Counted from the stretch's first letter, positions 31,749 to 43,130 are shown. The stretch is DNA of 64,000 nucleotides from Adiantum capillus-veneris (GCA_014529385.2 CM043959.1:61829753-61893752), one strand, 5' to 3'. Translations and numbers: made by a program. Notes: generated from the sequence alone by a model not told the origin.

Positions 31749-32220
31749 TAGCTTCTTCACGATCGTAAGCTCTAGAAAAGATTACGTCAACCCTTGGGTA
31801 AGATGGAAGCTCGGCCCCCTTATGTACCACTATGTCTGCCAAGTGAGCTTTAATAGAATGATCCACTTTAAACTCAAACTCATACTCTTGAAGCTCCAAA
31901 ATCCACTTTAAGATGCGCTTGCTAGGCTTCAAATGTTGTACTACATCCGGCAAAAGATTCGATGTGGTGAGCACATAGAACTTTTGGGGCAACAGATAGG
32001 TTTTAAACCTTCGACATGCAAGAACCAAGGCAAATACCCACTGTTCCATTTCCTTATAGGAGAACTCGCTTACATTCTTCATCTTGCTGTCAAAATAAAC
32101 TGGCTTGAAGCTCCTTCCTTGCTTTTGTAAGAGAACCGACCCAAAAGCTACTGACCCCACACTAATAGATACATAGAAAATTGACTGCAAGTCGAGAGGA
32201 CTCACTGTTGGTAAAGCACA
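31749..32220 (-). pseudogene. RT-linked RNase H of N, catalytically degenerate
   Basis: Reads FYVSISVGSVAFGSVLLQKQGRS in place of the usual ..D-A-S-..A.GAVL.Q, then PVYFDSKMKNVSEFSYKEMEQWVFALVLACRRFKTYLLPQKFYVLT and RILKWILELQEYEFEFK..AHLADIV. The first catalytic Asp is replaced by Ser. Loss of the primary RNase H active site alongside an extra RNase H is the known Tat arrangement. Confidence 0.75.
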
Positions 32221-33116
32221 CAATACCTCCTTGATGCCATCAAAAGCCTGTTGCATGTCTTCATTCCATTCAAACCCTTGAACTCTTTGACTCAATTTCT
32301 GGAGACGATACACATACTGACATAGCATCCAAAAAAAACGTGACAAGTACCTCAGCTTATGCACAAATGATGCATAATCCTTTGTGTTGCTGGGCGGATC
32401 CATAAGCAATAAAGCGTTAACTTTCTCTGGGTGAGCTTCTATTCCATTTTGCAAAACCACATGTCCTAGCAAATGGACTCTGGCATGAGCAAAATTACAC
32501 TTCTTTGGGTTGAGTTGCCCACCCTCTTGTTGAAGCCTTTCAAAACTCAACCTCAACTTTTCCAAATGTGTGACCCTTGAGCTATAACACCCAATGTCAT
32601 CCATGAAAACACGAATGAACTTACCCAAGTAGGGACCAAACACTCTATTCATCCATCCTTGGAAGGTAGCATATTAACCAACCAAAAAGGCATTCCTTTG
32701 TAGGCAAAACAACCCCAAGGAGTAATGAAGGTCACCTTCAATCGATCTTCAATTGCTATCAAGATCTGAAAGTAGCCAGAAAATCCATCCATGATTGAGT
32801 AACGTTCATGACCTGCAACCTGATTGAGGATTTCATTTAGAAAGGGTAGTGGGTAATGATTCCTTTTTGTGGCAGCATTCAAAGGTTTGAAATCAACACA
32901 TATCCTAAATCTTCCGTTCTTCTTAGGCTCAATAAGAACTGGAGAGGCCCATTCGGACTCCTCCACTCGAAAGATAAAATCTGCTTCCAAAAGCTTCGTC
33001 ACCTCTTCATGAAGTGCCTTGTCATGAATGACCCCCAACATCCTAAGATTTTGAACCTTTGGCTTGGCACCTTCTTTTAGATTGATTCTATGCTCGACTC
33101 CTTTAGCTCCTTGCAA
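32221..33116 (-). pseudogene. Reverse transcriptase of N (downstream copy)
   Basis: Two frames (33116-32649, 32652 on) give LEADFIFRVEESEWASPVLIEPKKNGRFRICVDFKPLN, YPLPFLNEILNQVAGHERYSIMDGFSGYFQI, TFITPWGCFAYKGMPF, catalytic RVFMDDIGCYSS (32583-32612, F-M-D-D as in Athila/Tat), LNPKKCNFAHARVHLLGHVV and the thumb. One frameshift after FWLVN separates palm from the FMDD segment. The upstream duplicate is at 34595-35370. Confidence 0.88.
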
Positions 33117-33125
33117 CTCTGTATA

Positions 33126-34058
33126 TTAAGTGGAAAATAGCTTTGGAAACTCTATAAACATGTCTTCATACTCCTTTTTTTCTTTTTCTGTCAAGTCCTC
33201 TCCTAGCATGCTCCTTACATTCACTTTGGCAGGCTCTACAATTGCTTTTGGATTATCCTTCTCCTCCTTGACCTTCACATCATGCATCGATTCATACTTT
33301 TCAACACTTATCCCAAAAAGATCAGGAAATAATTGCATCAAGCCTTCCTCTACACTTTCTTCTGATGATGTAGACGAAGCATCACTATCGTACGATGTGG
33401 TTTCCGTCGAATCCGTAGCTTGCATCTCCACTAGGGGCTGTGTACGGCTCTCATGTGTCTTCATGTTGTAGACAATGGTCCTTCCTTTCTCTTTGTCGGG
33501 GATGGTGATCAAGCACGTGCCCCAATCTTGCTTAGCACCAAGGGTTATAAGCCATGGCCTCCCTAAAATGATTGGATACGCATTCTCACCTGCTTGCATC
33601 AGGTAGCAATCAACCAAGCACTCAATCCCCAAGACTTTTATCTTCACATCTTCAGCTATTCCAAGACACCTTGGCTTTTTGTGGTTGGCCATCTTCATAC
33701 GGATCGAAGCATTCCCTGACATCTTAAAGCCTACTTCCTTCATGATAGCCTCGGTCATGACACACACTTGGGCACCACCATCCACATATGCTTCCACTTC
33801 CGTCTTCTTTCCTAGCATAGCTTCAACTATTGGCACCATATCCACTGGGTGACCAACCCTCAAAGATGACACCATGCTTTGACGCTTTTCCTTCTTCGAA
33901 GGAAGCCGCGTACTCACACACTTGGTCCAATGCCTCCTAATTTTAGCATTCAAAGCCACCAACTGACTAAAAGATATATTTGCCTTTTGATTTCGTATGT
34001 CGTCGACAATATCATAGTCTTCAACACCTTGGCCAAGGAGGTAGTCCTTTGGACCCAC
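33126..34058 (-). pseudogene. Aspartic protease region of N (downstream copy)
   Basis: 310 codons: ..KTEVEAYVDGGAQVCVMTEAIMK (active-site loop with D-G-G instead of D-S/T-G), AYPIILGRPWLITLGAKQDWG (the ILGRPWL strand), then an acidic Ser-rich linker (STETTSYDSDASSTSSEESVEE) and a helical segment leading to RT. Open over its length. D-G-G is present in both duplicates, so it was the state before the duplication. Confidence 0.85.
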
Positions 34059-34070
34059 TTTCCTTCTTTG

Positions 34071-34594
34071 TCACCTCTTGCTACTTTCTGGTTTGTCTTC
34101 TACCTTAGCCTTTCCTTTCCGAGCTCTTGTTTCCCTCTCTTCTTCTGTCTCTTTCTCCCTATCATGCCTAGCTCTCTTATTGGCCAAAACATCCACATCT
34201 TGATGCTCAAGGGTAATGATGTTGATAGCCCTACCTTCTCCATTTGCAGGCAACAATTGCGGTTGTTGTTGTGGGGGCGGTGCTTCTAGTGCCTGTTCTT
34301 GATGATTTTCTTCTATTCTTCCTCGACCACGTCCATATAGGGGGTATATCCCTCCTTTCTCTCTTGGTGGTTCAGGACAATCAGGGGCGTAATGACCCTC
34401 TTCATCACAATTGTAGCATCTTTCTTGTAGCCTTCGTCCCCTACCTCTCCCAGCTGGCCGCTCCTCTCTTTGGTTCCTATTCATTATGTTAATTCTTAAT
34501 TCTTGCAACTGACCAGCAAGATCATGCAAAACCCGGGCTGTAGCGGGATCAGGACCTTGAACCACTCGCTCCAATCTATCATCCGTTGTCACAG
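34071..34594 (-). pseudogene. Gag zinc-knuckle region of N (downstream copy)
   Basis: Reads PVTTDDRLERVVQGPDPATARVLHDLAGQLQE, MNRNQREERPAGRGRG, RCYNCDEEGHYAPDCPEP (CX2CX4HX4C knuckle) and a Gln/Pro-rich tail with KGKAKVEDKPES. It is joined at 34594 to the end of an RT (..IKEVLYAL|CPVTTDD), the tandem duplication junction. The equivalent normal copy is 36236-36837. Confidence 0.85.
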
Positions 34595-35370
34595 GGCATA
34601 CAATACCTCCTTGATGCCATCCATTTCTGGAGAGGATACACATACTGACATAGCATCCAAAAAAACCGTGACAAGTACCTGAGCTTATGCACAAATGATG
34701 CCAAATCCTTTGTGTTGCTGGGCGGATCCATAAGCAATAAAGCCTTAACTTTCTCTGGGTCAGCTTCTATTCCGTTTTGTGAAACCACATGTCCTAGAAA
34801 ATGGACTCTGGCATGAGCAAACTTACACTTCTTTGGGTTGAGTTGCCCACCCTCTTGTTGAAGCCTTTCAAAACTCAACCTCAACTTCTCCAAATGTGTG
34901 ACCCTTGAGCTATAACACCCAATGTCATCCATGAAAACGCGAATGAACTTACCCAAGTAGGGACGAAACACTCTATTCATCCATCCTTGGAAGGTAGCAT
35001 ATGCATTAACCAGCCAAAAAGGAATTCTTTGGTAGGCAAAACAACCCCAAGGAGTAATGAAGATGGTCTTCAATCGATCTTCAATTGCTATCAAGATCTG
35101 AAAGTAGCCAGAAAATCCATCCATGATTGAGTAACGTTCATGACCTGCAACCTGATTGAGGATTTCATTTAGAAAGGGTAGTGGGTAATGATTCCTTTTT
35201 GTGGAAGCATTCAAAGGTTTGAAATCAACACATATCTTAAATCTTCCGTTCTTCTTAGGCTCAATAACAACTAGAGAGGCCCATTTGGACTCCTCCACTC
35301 GAAAGATGAAATCTGCTTCCAAAAGCTTCGTCACCTCTTCATGAAGTTCCTTCTCATGAATGACCCCCAA
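34595..35370 (-). pseudogene. Reverse transcriptase of N (upstream, truncated duplicate)
   Basis: Same blocks as 32221-33116 (VEESKWASLVVIEPKKNGRFKICVDFKPLN; RVFMDDIGCYSS near 34920-34950; LGHVVSQNGIEADPEKV), with the YATFQGWMNRVF segment intact here. It ends after RYLSRFFWMLCQYVYPLQK where ~80 bp are missing, then fuses to gag sequence at 34594. Confidence 0.85.
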
Positions 35371-35413
35371 CCTGCTAAGCTTTTGAACCTTTGGCTTGGC
35401 ACCTTCTTTTAGA

Positions 35414-36205
35414 TCAAGTCTCTACAATTGATGTCAAGTCCTCTCCTAGCATGCTCCTTACATTCACTTTGGCAGGCTCTACAATTGCTTTTGGACTATC
35501 CTTATCCTCCTTGACCTTCACATCATGCATCGATGCTTTCTTTTCAACACTTATCCCAAAAAGATCAAGACATAATTGCATCAATCCTTCCTCTACACTT
35601 TCTTCTGATGATGTAGACGAAGCATCACTATCGTATGATGTGGTTTCCGTCGAATCCGTATCTTGCATCTCCACTAGGGACTGTGTACGGCTCTCATGTG
35701 TCTTCATGTTGTAGACAATGGTCCTTCCTTTCTCTTTGTCGGGGATGGTGATCAAGCCCGTGCCCCAATACTGCTTAGCACCAAGGGTTATAAGCCATGG
35801 CCTCCCTAAAATGATTGGATACGCATTCTCACCTTCTTGCATCACGTAGCAATCAACCAAGCACTCAATCCCTAAGACTTTTATCTTCACATCTTCAGCT
35901 ATTTCAAGACACCTTGCCTTTTTGTGGTTGGCCATCCTCATATGGATTGAAGCATTCACTGACATCTTAACGCCTACTTCCTTCATGATAGCCTCGGTCA
36001 TGACACACACCTGGGCACCACCATCCACATATGCTTGCACTTCCGTCTTCTTTCCTAGCATAGCTTCAACTATTGGCACCATATCCACTGGGTGACCAAC
36101 CCTCAAAGATGACACCATGCTTTGACGCTTCTCCTTCTTCGAAGGAAGCTGTGTACTCACACACTTGGTCCACTGCCTTCTCAATTTAGCATTCAACGCC
36201 ACCAA
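35414..36205 (-). pseudogene. Aspartic protease region of N (upstream duplicate)
   Basis: 263 codons, nearly the same as 33126-34058: VQAYVDGGAQVCVMTEAIMKE, AYPIILGRPWLITLGAKQYWG and the same acidic Ser-rich tail. It lacks the last ~35 codons before RT because of a short deletion (..MLGEDLTSIVET). Confidence 0.85.
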
Positions 36206-36235
36206 CTGAACAAAAGATATATTTTCCTTTTGATT

Positions 36236-36727
36236 TCATATGTCGTCGACAATATCATAGTCTTCAACACCTTGGCCAAGGAGGTAGTCCTTTGGACCAA
36301 TTTTCCTTCTTCGTCGCCTCTTGCTACTTTCTGGTTTGTCTTCTACCTTAGCCTTTCCTTTCCTTGCTCTTGTTTCCCTCTCTTCTTCTGTCTCTTTCTC
36401 CCTACCATACCTTCCTCTCTTATTGGCCAAAACATCCACATCTTGATGCTCAAGGGTAATGATGTTGATAGCCCTACCTTCTCCATTTGTAGGCAACGGT
36501 TGCGGTTGTTGTTGCGGCGGCGGTGCTTCTAGTGCCCGTTCTTGATGATTTTCTTCCATTCTTCCTCGACCACGTCCATATAGGGGGTATATCCCTCCTC
36601 TCTCTCTTGGTGGTTCAGGACAATCAGGGGCGGAATGACCCTCTTCATCACAATTGTAGCATCTTCCTTGTAGCCTTCGTCCCCTGCCTCTCCGAGCTGG
36701 CCGCTCCTCTCTTTGGTTCCTATTCAT
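36236..36727 (-). pseudogene. Gag zinc-knuckle region of N (upstream copy)
   Basis: MNRNQREERPARRGRGRRLQ, knuckle RCYNCDEEGHSAPDCPEP, Gln/Pro linker and KGKAKVEDKPESSKRRRRRKIGPKDYLLG, leading to the protease. This copy is contiguous with the gag capsid part at 36740-37426, with a stop between them at about 36740. Confidence 0.85.
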
Positions 36728-36739
36728 TATGTTAATTAT

Positions 36740-37426
36740 TTATTCTTGCAACTGACCAGCAAGATCATGAAAAACCCGGGCCGTAACGGGATCAGGACCT
36801 TGAGCCACTCGCTCCACTCTATCATCCGTTGTGACAGGGACCATTGGTTGCACCACAACTGGCTCAACGTGTGTCTTGCCTTGCTCCCACCTTCTCTTGA
36901 TCTTCTTGCTCTTGGCCTCAGCAATTTCCATGGCTCTTTCAAATGTAGTAGGCTCCTCTTGATCGACATTCTCCCTTACACTTGGATGGAGAAAATCCAT
37001 AAACTGACGCACTCTAAAGAAATCCCCTGGAGGTACTTGGTATGCCGCCTCTAATTGAACCCAAAGCCCTTTGAAGTGTTGCAAAAACTCTTTAAAGTTA
37101 GCATGAACATCTTGCTGCAAACCTCTCAATTTTGTCGTCTCTTCTGTTGTGGTTAGTTTCTTCCCAAACCTGTCAAAAATTGCCAGCTTCACCTGCTCCC
37201 ATGTTTGCTTTTTGTCTTCATCTAAACCTTCAAACCACTCCCGAGCTTCTCCTTTGAGCGCAAGAGGAAATACATGAATCTTGGCTTCGTCATTCACAAT
37301 GTAAATACCAAGCGTATGCCATTCAAAGTCCTCAATCCAGTCTTTCACATCCTCCTTCCCTGTAAACACTAGACGACTATACGCCATCCCTTTGAAGTTT
37401 CTTCTCCCTTTCGTGAGTAATTCCAC
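36740..37426 (-). pseudogene. Gag capsid region of N
   Basis: 228 codons containing the Retrotrans_gag pattern: DVKDWIEDFEWH, FPLALKGEAREWFEGLDEDKKQTWEQVKLAIFDRFG, LRGLQQDVHANFKEFLQHFKGLW and FMDFLHPSVRENVDQEEPTTFERAMEIAE. The open frame is complete at this level; the true start is unclear because another frame extends upstream to ~37590. Confidence 0.88.
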
Positions 37427-37530
37427 AAGATTTGAAGTCTTTCACCTCAACCAAACCACCACTTTTCTTCAATGAAGCTCGAACTTCACAGCAAAACCAC
37501 TTCACCTGGGTGCACAACCGGAAAATTTTC

Positions 37531-37550
37531 GCTCCCCAGCGGGATCGCCA
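37531..37550 (-). promoter_or_regulatory. Primer-binding site of N
   Basis: The minus strand reads TGGCGATCCCGCTGGGGAGC, 5 nt inside the LTR boundary at 37556. The pattern resembles the primer sites of Tat/Ogre elements (possibly tRNA-Arg). The tRNA identity was not checked. Confidence 0.7.
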
Positions 37551-37555
37551 AAGGA

Positions 37556-38768
37556 TGATGGACCAAAAGATGTTGTGCGCACACTCACACACCCAGAAAA
37601 CTCAACACAACACATGGAATTTACTTGAATTCCTCACCTTACTCACTACCACTCAAAATCTCCCTAAAAACTCTACCCACAAGCTCGATTCAAACTCCAA
37701 ACGCCGCAACCTACAAGCCCTTGCCTGCCCGCAGACACTACAAGGTGAGTCGAGGTGATCAACACTTGAAATCACGCTTGATGGTGATCCAAATATACAA
37801 GAAAAACCATAGAAAAATCAAAAACTCCAGCCACAAAAGGACACTCTCAAACAATTGCAAAAGTTTCACCAAACTCCACTCTGTTGGACTCTTTGGAGTA
37901 GCGCCAACCCTAATGGCACCCATACAGGGTCCCATAGTCTTGCACAAATCCGCACCTCCTTCCCTCAATTCCTTGCACACACACATCCATGGAAACCTCA
38001 GAACTTCCATAGAATCTCTCAAGTGCAAAATTGAAGAGAGAAAGCTCTCATTCACTACTCCACACACTCGAAAACAGGACAGGAACGCAACAGGACTGCA
38101 CTAGACCACCTGTAGGAACCCTGCTTCCTCCGACACACAGAGGGGTGAAAGTGTTGATATTGCTCTTGAAAAGTACTCCCTCATCTGGAACCATCATGGC
38201 AACGTGAGTGATGTGGCAATTTGAAGCCATTTCACACCTTTTTTTGACCTTTTTTGGCCCAGTTTTGACCCTTGGCGGGCATTTTTCGCAAGAAAAACCC
38301 CAAACAGACTCCAAAATTCACCAAATTTTGCACGCTTGATCCTCCATACCCAAAGCACATTTCCATATCCCCACATTCTATTTTTGACCACTTCTAGGGT
38401 GATGCATGTATCATCGCAGATCAGGTGCGGCAAATATACAGTTACCGCATGTGTCAAACTTCTCGAGCGGGATGAGAGTACCCACACTTGTCACTTGCAT
38501 TATTTACATTCTAGAAAGCTCAAACACATTATCTAGAACCAAAATAAGCCACCTAAAACCATATCCAAGGCCTCGATACCCTATACAGGCATGTACATAT
38601 GCTCGACTGCCGACACGCAAGCACGCATATTTACAATGTGCACACGTTGCACCTTTTTTTGAACTTGAAACCACTTTGCAAATCTCCCAAATGCATGTAT
38701 TTACATATTTTTGTACATATGACCATGCATATAAACGCTACCTTGTACACGCCAAAAGCGGTCTATCA
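37556..38768 (-). repeat. 5' LTR of N (complete)
   Basis: 1213 bp, plus-strand TGATGGACC...GGTCTATCA. 37599-38768 is repeated at 28969-30138 with a few percent scattered differences by eye. Its outer flank (38769) is element A gag sequence (ACGTTTTGGGTTGG). Confidence 0.88.
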
Positions 38769-39690
38769 ACGTTTTGGGTTGGAAACCATCAAATGTCCCA
38801 TCTGTTGTATTTAACACTATGAGAGGTTCCTGCTTAGACTCTGAGGCAGTCGTGAGTCCCTCCGTTGTTCCTGCTTGTTTCTCTAGAGTTGGTGTGATAG
38901 AGGTTGGAGCTGGCACCTCGTGCCAACTTCCAGCTTTACTAGGTGGGTTTGCTATCAAGGATTGGGTTGTTTCAATCATCTTCCTACACATTTCCAACCT
39001 CTGTTTTTCTAGTTCCTCATATGGATAAGTCATCCATCTTTGCTCTTGGTTTTGGTTTTTTTTTAGTATGGATTTGTATGCTTTAAAAAGTGTGTCAATC
39101 TACTCGTTTACGTTTTCTACAAGTACTGATTCTCTCGATCCTACAGTTTTGGGTTCCACTATTGCCTTGGGCCTGTGAACCTAAACTAGTTAGATCCTAT
39201 AGGTCCTGGTAGGTTACCTGCTATAGGTTTTGGTAGGTTACCTGCTACATACCTATGCATCGGTGGGATTTGAGCAGATGCTACTTGAGCTTGGGGAGCA
39301 TAAGGTCGCTCTCTCACATATCCCTTGTTATAATAACATTCCTCCCTCACATGGTTTGTCCATTTTTGTTCAACTGCACACCACTTTGGCTACTTAGCCT
39401 AGGGCATGGCATACATATTAATTTCTTTTAACACTTCTTCCACCAGCTGCTCCTGGCTTACAACTACTTCTCCTTTCTATGCTGACTTAGTGGACTTGCT
39501 TCCACTTTGTTGGTGAGGATGAATCGTCATCAAGATCCTTGAATTCACCCTCCTTGTAGTACTCTCCCTAGACTTCTCCTAAGACCTAGAAGTCCACCAC
39601 CCTCTGATCCTATCTAAATGTAAACTAAGACTCTGGCAAGCCAGAGAATCCCTATCCTCAAGGACTAGTCTCTGTCACCTACCTAGGGTT
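38769..39690 (-). pseudogene. Gag remnant of element A
   Basis: The minus strand reads ..MTYPYEELEKQRLEMCRKMIE, ANPPSKAGSWHEVPAPTS and TLEKQAGTTEGLT, matching element B gag (58605-59040). Beyond 39180 it jumps to sequence equivalent to 59820-60170 of B and then to 62440-62577, so about 2.3 kb of 5' leader and N-terminal gag plus some gag middle are deleted in A. Confidence 0.75.
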
Positions 39691-39694
39691 TTCG

Positions 39695-39712
39695 TCCTCG
39701 GAAGTGGTGCCA
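39695..39712 (-). promoter_or_regulatory. Primer-binding site of element A
   Basis: The minus strand reads TGGCACCACTTCCGAGGA, one base from the LTR at 39714. B has TGGCACCGCTTCCGAGGA at 62562-62579. The form recalls the TGGCGCCGTTGCCGGGGA (Asp-type) sites of Athila elements with several mismatches. Confidence 0.7.
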
Positions 39713-39713
39713 A

Positions 39714-40647
39714 TATTGGTGGATACGCCGCGAGCGACGTCAGCACAACGAGAACTCACCTAACAAGAATTGTTTGTTAAGGATGAACCTCGAACCACAG
39801 GCGCGTGGAAGCAAGCCTAGGGTATCAACCTACACTCGACCGACTGTTGACTACTTCCTACAGAGGTCTCTACCCAAGGTCTAAGATACACCCTACTGTT
39901 TTGCACATGAGGAGATTTTCTACAATGCTTCCATGAGCCAAATACCCATTAGACATTCTCAAAATGCTACGAAACTTGAGGGATATCCTATTAACACCAA
40001 TAGGCCACTCTCCCTAAGGTCCGTGACCCAAAACCCTACCCATAAACACCCAGTGCAGAATCATTTAGGATGTCTGACAGGTTTTTGCAGGTCGATGTTT
40101 TTTAAAACTAAGGTGCCTAATGTGTAGCTCTACTCAATAGAAACGAGTGGATATGTTGAAATGCGAAAAGAGACACCGTTTTCTTATCGAATCCCTAGAA
40201 ATAGCTCGTCGGTCAATCTCGCGACACCAAGCCATACACATGCAATGTGGGTATTGGCGGGTAGCTCTCTCCGGGGGCAACACGCTGCACTTCTCCGTAC
40301 TCAATTATGACCACAATTGTGTGCGTAGCGTCAAGATAAGCTCTCACTCTGTCGCGTACACATAATACGCTTCTCACAGACACTTCATATAATGAACAAA
40401 AGGGTCCTTTCATTAAGGTTAGAATTTGCTATATATACCTTCCAAATACAAAACCTCATGTTCCAAAGTGAAATCCTACTTAGTGTAATCGAAAAAATAA
40501 TATACAAAATTGGAAACTTCTGCAAGCCCCAAGTATTTACAAGTGAAATTATAGGTTTTCTTAATCAGGGAATGACCAGATAGGATTTCCTTCTTTTATT
40601 ATTTTTTCAAGCTTCAGTTGAGTGTGGCCGCCCGTCTTCAGCTAACA
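39714..40647 (-). repeat. 5' LTR of element A
   Basis: 934 bp, collinear with 19264-20192; ends CAGCTAACA followed by ATTGG, which matches the pentamer before the other LTR. The first bases here are TATTGG rather than TGTTGG, a single change in the terminal dinucleotide. Confidence 0.92.
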
Positions 40648-41690
40648 ATTGGCATCAATTTTCTCATTCTATAGATGTGGTTCTCCATTAAAGGTCTTCT
40701 TTGATTCTTCCACAATTCTGCTGAGAAGACATATTTAGGAATTTTGGGAATTATTCAAGTCCCATCTCTTTAAAGGGTACTGGAAATTTGAGTATTGTTG
40801 TGTAGTTTTTAGATAGCATATGTTTGCGAGCCCTTAATTATGCCATTAAAATGTATCCCTTCTTCACTATGACCGTGTTGGTTCAAAATCACATGGAAGT
40901 ATACATCAAACATGAAAGTTGGAAGGATACCCTGGGAATTTGTATGACCTCTTAGTTTGTCCATGTATAAAAAATACTTGATATGAATGGATTTTATTTT
41001 TTCCATTGATATCATTCCACTAACTCTATCAAGACTACTGAGAAAATCAAACATTTTCATGAAGAACATCTAAATTGATGGGATCCCAAAAGAACATGGT
41101 GATTAGAAACACTAAGACAAGTGACATTGGTGTAATTGTATTGCATTAAAAGTAAACTAATCTAATAATCCACATATTACAAGAAATTAAGAAACACACA
41201 TATTTTTGGTTGTCAATGGTTGGAAAATCAAAGAGTTATTTAAAGATAATATAGGAATTGATGGTATCTTAGATAGATGGTGGTGTTTAAAAACACCAAA
41301 ATAAGTAATGAACCCTAACATTATCATTTATTGCTAGATTTAGGTACATGTACCAAATTCCATCCTACTCTAATACATGTGATTCTTATTATAAAAAAAC
41401 TCCTTATTGGGCAGATGTGTACTCTACTTCTCTGTTTCTATATTCATTCACCAAAATGATGAAAGTTAGTCATGCTTTCCTCTTACATCACATAATCCAA
41501 ATAACCATGACATTGTCATGATTTTTATTCTTAGAAAGGCTTATGTTGTTTGATGTCATAATTGTGAAAAAAGGAAATTAAGACATTAAGTGTCATTCCT
41601 TAATATAATTAGCACCATGTTAGTAACTAGCATTAGCAATGTTTGAAATATGATTGAAATTTCTCATAAACTCCCAACTCCAAATACAAG

Positions 41691-41742
<52 letters not shown>

Positions 41743-42359
41743 CCCCCCCCCCCCACTTGCTCTTATGTCAATCAATAGCCATACATATTCAAAAACTACA
41801 CATTGTATTTAATAAGACCTAATTTATGCATGATTTGTAAGACATGCATACACCTAGATTACTAGATATGACATATTTTTAATTAATCAAAATGATGTAG
41901 GCTTGGCAATTGCGAATAATGAGATGAAGTTGATAACATCATGTACATGAATGCAGAAGGAGTTAACACCTCTTTGGTTTAGTAATCTTTGTGTTAAAAG
42001 AAGTGAAGCCAAAGCAAACCACTTTGGTTAGACACAATTGGTTTTTTGGGGGAAGAACACATATATCTTCATCTTATAATTAGTAAAATAGAACCTCAAA
42101 ACTATTCACAACCATGGAGAGTCACATTAATGGCTTAATGCGTCACAATGATTTCATAGACCTCATTGAGATATTGTCAACTTGAAAATCACTTATGATT
42201 TTGATCAGATTCAAATTAGATTATGAAATCTCCAAACCAGTTGCCAGTTTCTCTTGTAGCTCCATACTTGTAAAGGAGTCTTGAGAATTTTCACTCCCTT
42301 GATACTTATTCTCATCATCTTCTCAAATGCTTCTTGTTAGGACATGATATGGATCCTTT
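40648..42359 (-). pseudogene. Old gag-like sequence, right half, and AT-rich flank
   Basis: 40648-41069 continues the minus-strand frame cut by element A (..ENHIYRMRKLMPI|LGKEVLRG..). Upstream it reads MFFMKMFDFLSSLDRVSGMISMEKIKSIHIKYFLYMDKL, of unknown product. From ~41100 to 42359 I see no gene, only AT-rich sequence and one microsatellite. Confidence 0.4.
41693..41754. repeat. (TC)n(C)n microsatellite
   Basis: About 24 TC units to 41740 followed by a run of 15 C. Simple repeat; prone to length error. Confidence 0.95.
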
Positions 42360-43130
42360 GGGACTTTCTAACTCTTGACATTTCTTCAGGGCTGCTTCTA
42401 GTTCAGCTTGCAGCTGTGCTTGTCTGTGCATTTTCTCTTGACTTTGCTTTTGAAGTGTTTCCACTTCAGCTTTCACCTTTAGTTCACTCAACTTCATCCC
42501 TTCATACTCAATCTCTTTGGCCACTGATCTACCTCTTAATCCTTGCAGTCTCTGCATCACTTCTTCCCAATCTTTGGCTTGTGGTTGTAAATCCATTGTA
42601 TCTATTGCAATTTCCTTTGACTCTACCAAACGAGGGCTCAACGTGTATTCTTCTACTTTAGGGGTTGACAGTTGAAAAGCTATATGAGCTGCCTCTTCTC
42701 AGGTGTATCCAACAGCTAGTAGATCCAGGAATATTCTATATTTTTTTGCTTCCGGATCTTGCTTCTCAGGCTTTGGTTCAAACTCCTCCTTCTGCTCTTT
42801 CTCTGTGTCCTCTTCTTTCCTGGAGTCTTGCAGCTTGTCAAATTTAATCAACTCCTCAGTCTATAGAGGTTGAGGAGGACTAGGAGGTTTTGGTGATGGT
42901 GGAAGACTAGACTCGCGACTTGATGGTGGGGTTGATTGCTTCTTTGTGAAGTCCCGATCAGCCTTTGTTTTCCTCTCTTGCTCTTCTAACAGCTGCCGCC
43001 TCACATCATCAACTTCTTCTTTGGTAAAGGGTATAATTGGAATATTCTCAGCCGTCGCATCTAGGATCTCGAAATGATTTATATAATCTTCGAAGCAATC
43101 CCTATCACTCCTTCGAGACGATCCCAACAT
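42360..43130 (-). pseudogene. ORF3 of B, C-terminal part
   Basis: Matches A 21690-22480: coiled-coil KAEVETLQKQSQEKM.., EEVMQRLQGLRGRSVAKEIEYEGM, the Pro-rich SSLPPSPKPPSPPQPL, and SDRDCFEDYINHFEILDATAEN. It is truncated at 42360 inside the coiled coil, so the last ~350 residues and the 3' LTR are missing. It is separated from the N-terminal half by T2. Confidence 0.75.

Larger units (their letters stand above)
28969..38768 (-). mobile_element. Nested Ty3/Gypsy element N (Tat-like, dual RNase H)
   Basis: Minus-strand element inserted in A. LTRs 28969-30138 (missing its outer 43 bp) and 37556-38768 (complete, 1213 bp); PBS 37531-37550. Order: gag, zinc knuckle, protease, RT (partial), then again zinc knuckle, protease, RT, RNase H, a second (archaeal-type) RNase H, integrase. 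The repeated block is a ~2.24 kb tandem duplication. The dual RNase H arrangement and PBS (TGGCGATCCCGCTGGGGA) point to the Tat lineage. The left edge coincides with a 3.3 kb deletion of A, so its target duplication is lost. Confidence 0.88.
19264..40647 (-). mobile_element. Ty3/Gypsy element A (whole), with nested element N
   Basis: Minus-strand element with 929- and 934-bp LTRs, PBS at 39695-39712, purine tract at 20193-20204 and a perfect 5-bp target duplication ATTGG (19259-19263 and 40648-40652). Coding order on the minus strand is gag remnant (39690-38769), [nested N], integrase (28930-27306), second protease-like domain, W-motif region, repeats, coiled-coil ORF3, 3' LTR. Most of gag, protease 1, RT and RNase H are lost, so A is defective. 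Comparison with element B shows a ~3.3 kb deletion at the left edge of N. Lineage appears Tat/Athila-like from the integrase and the B copy's RT. Confidence 0.88.
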
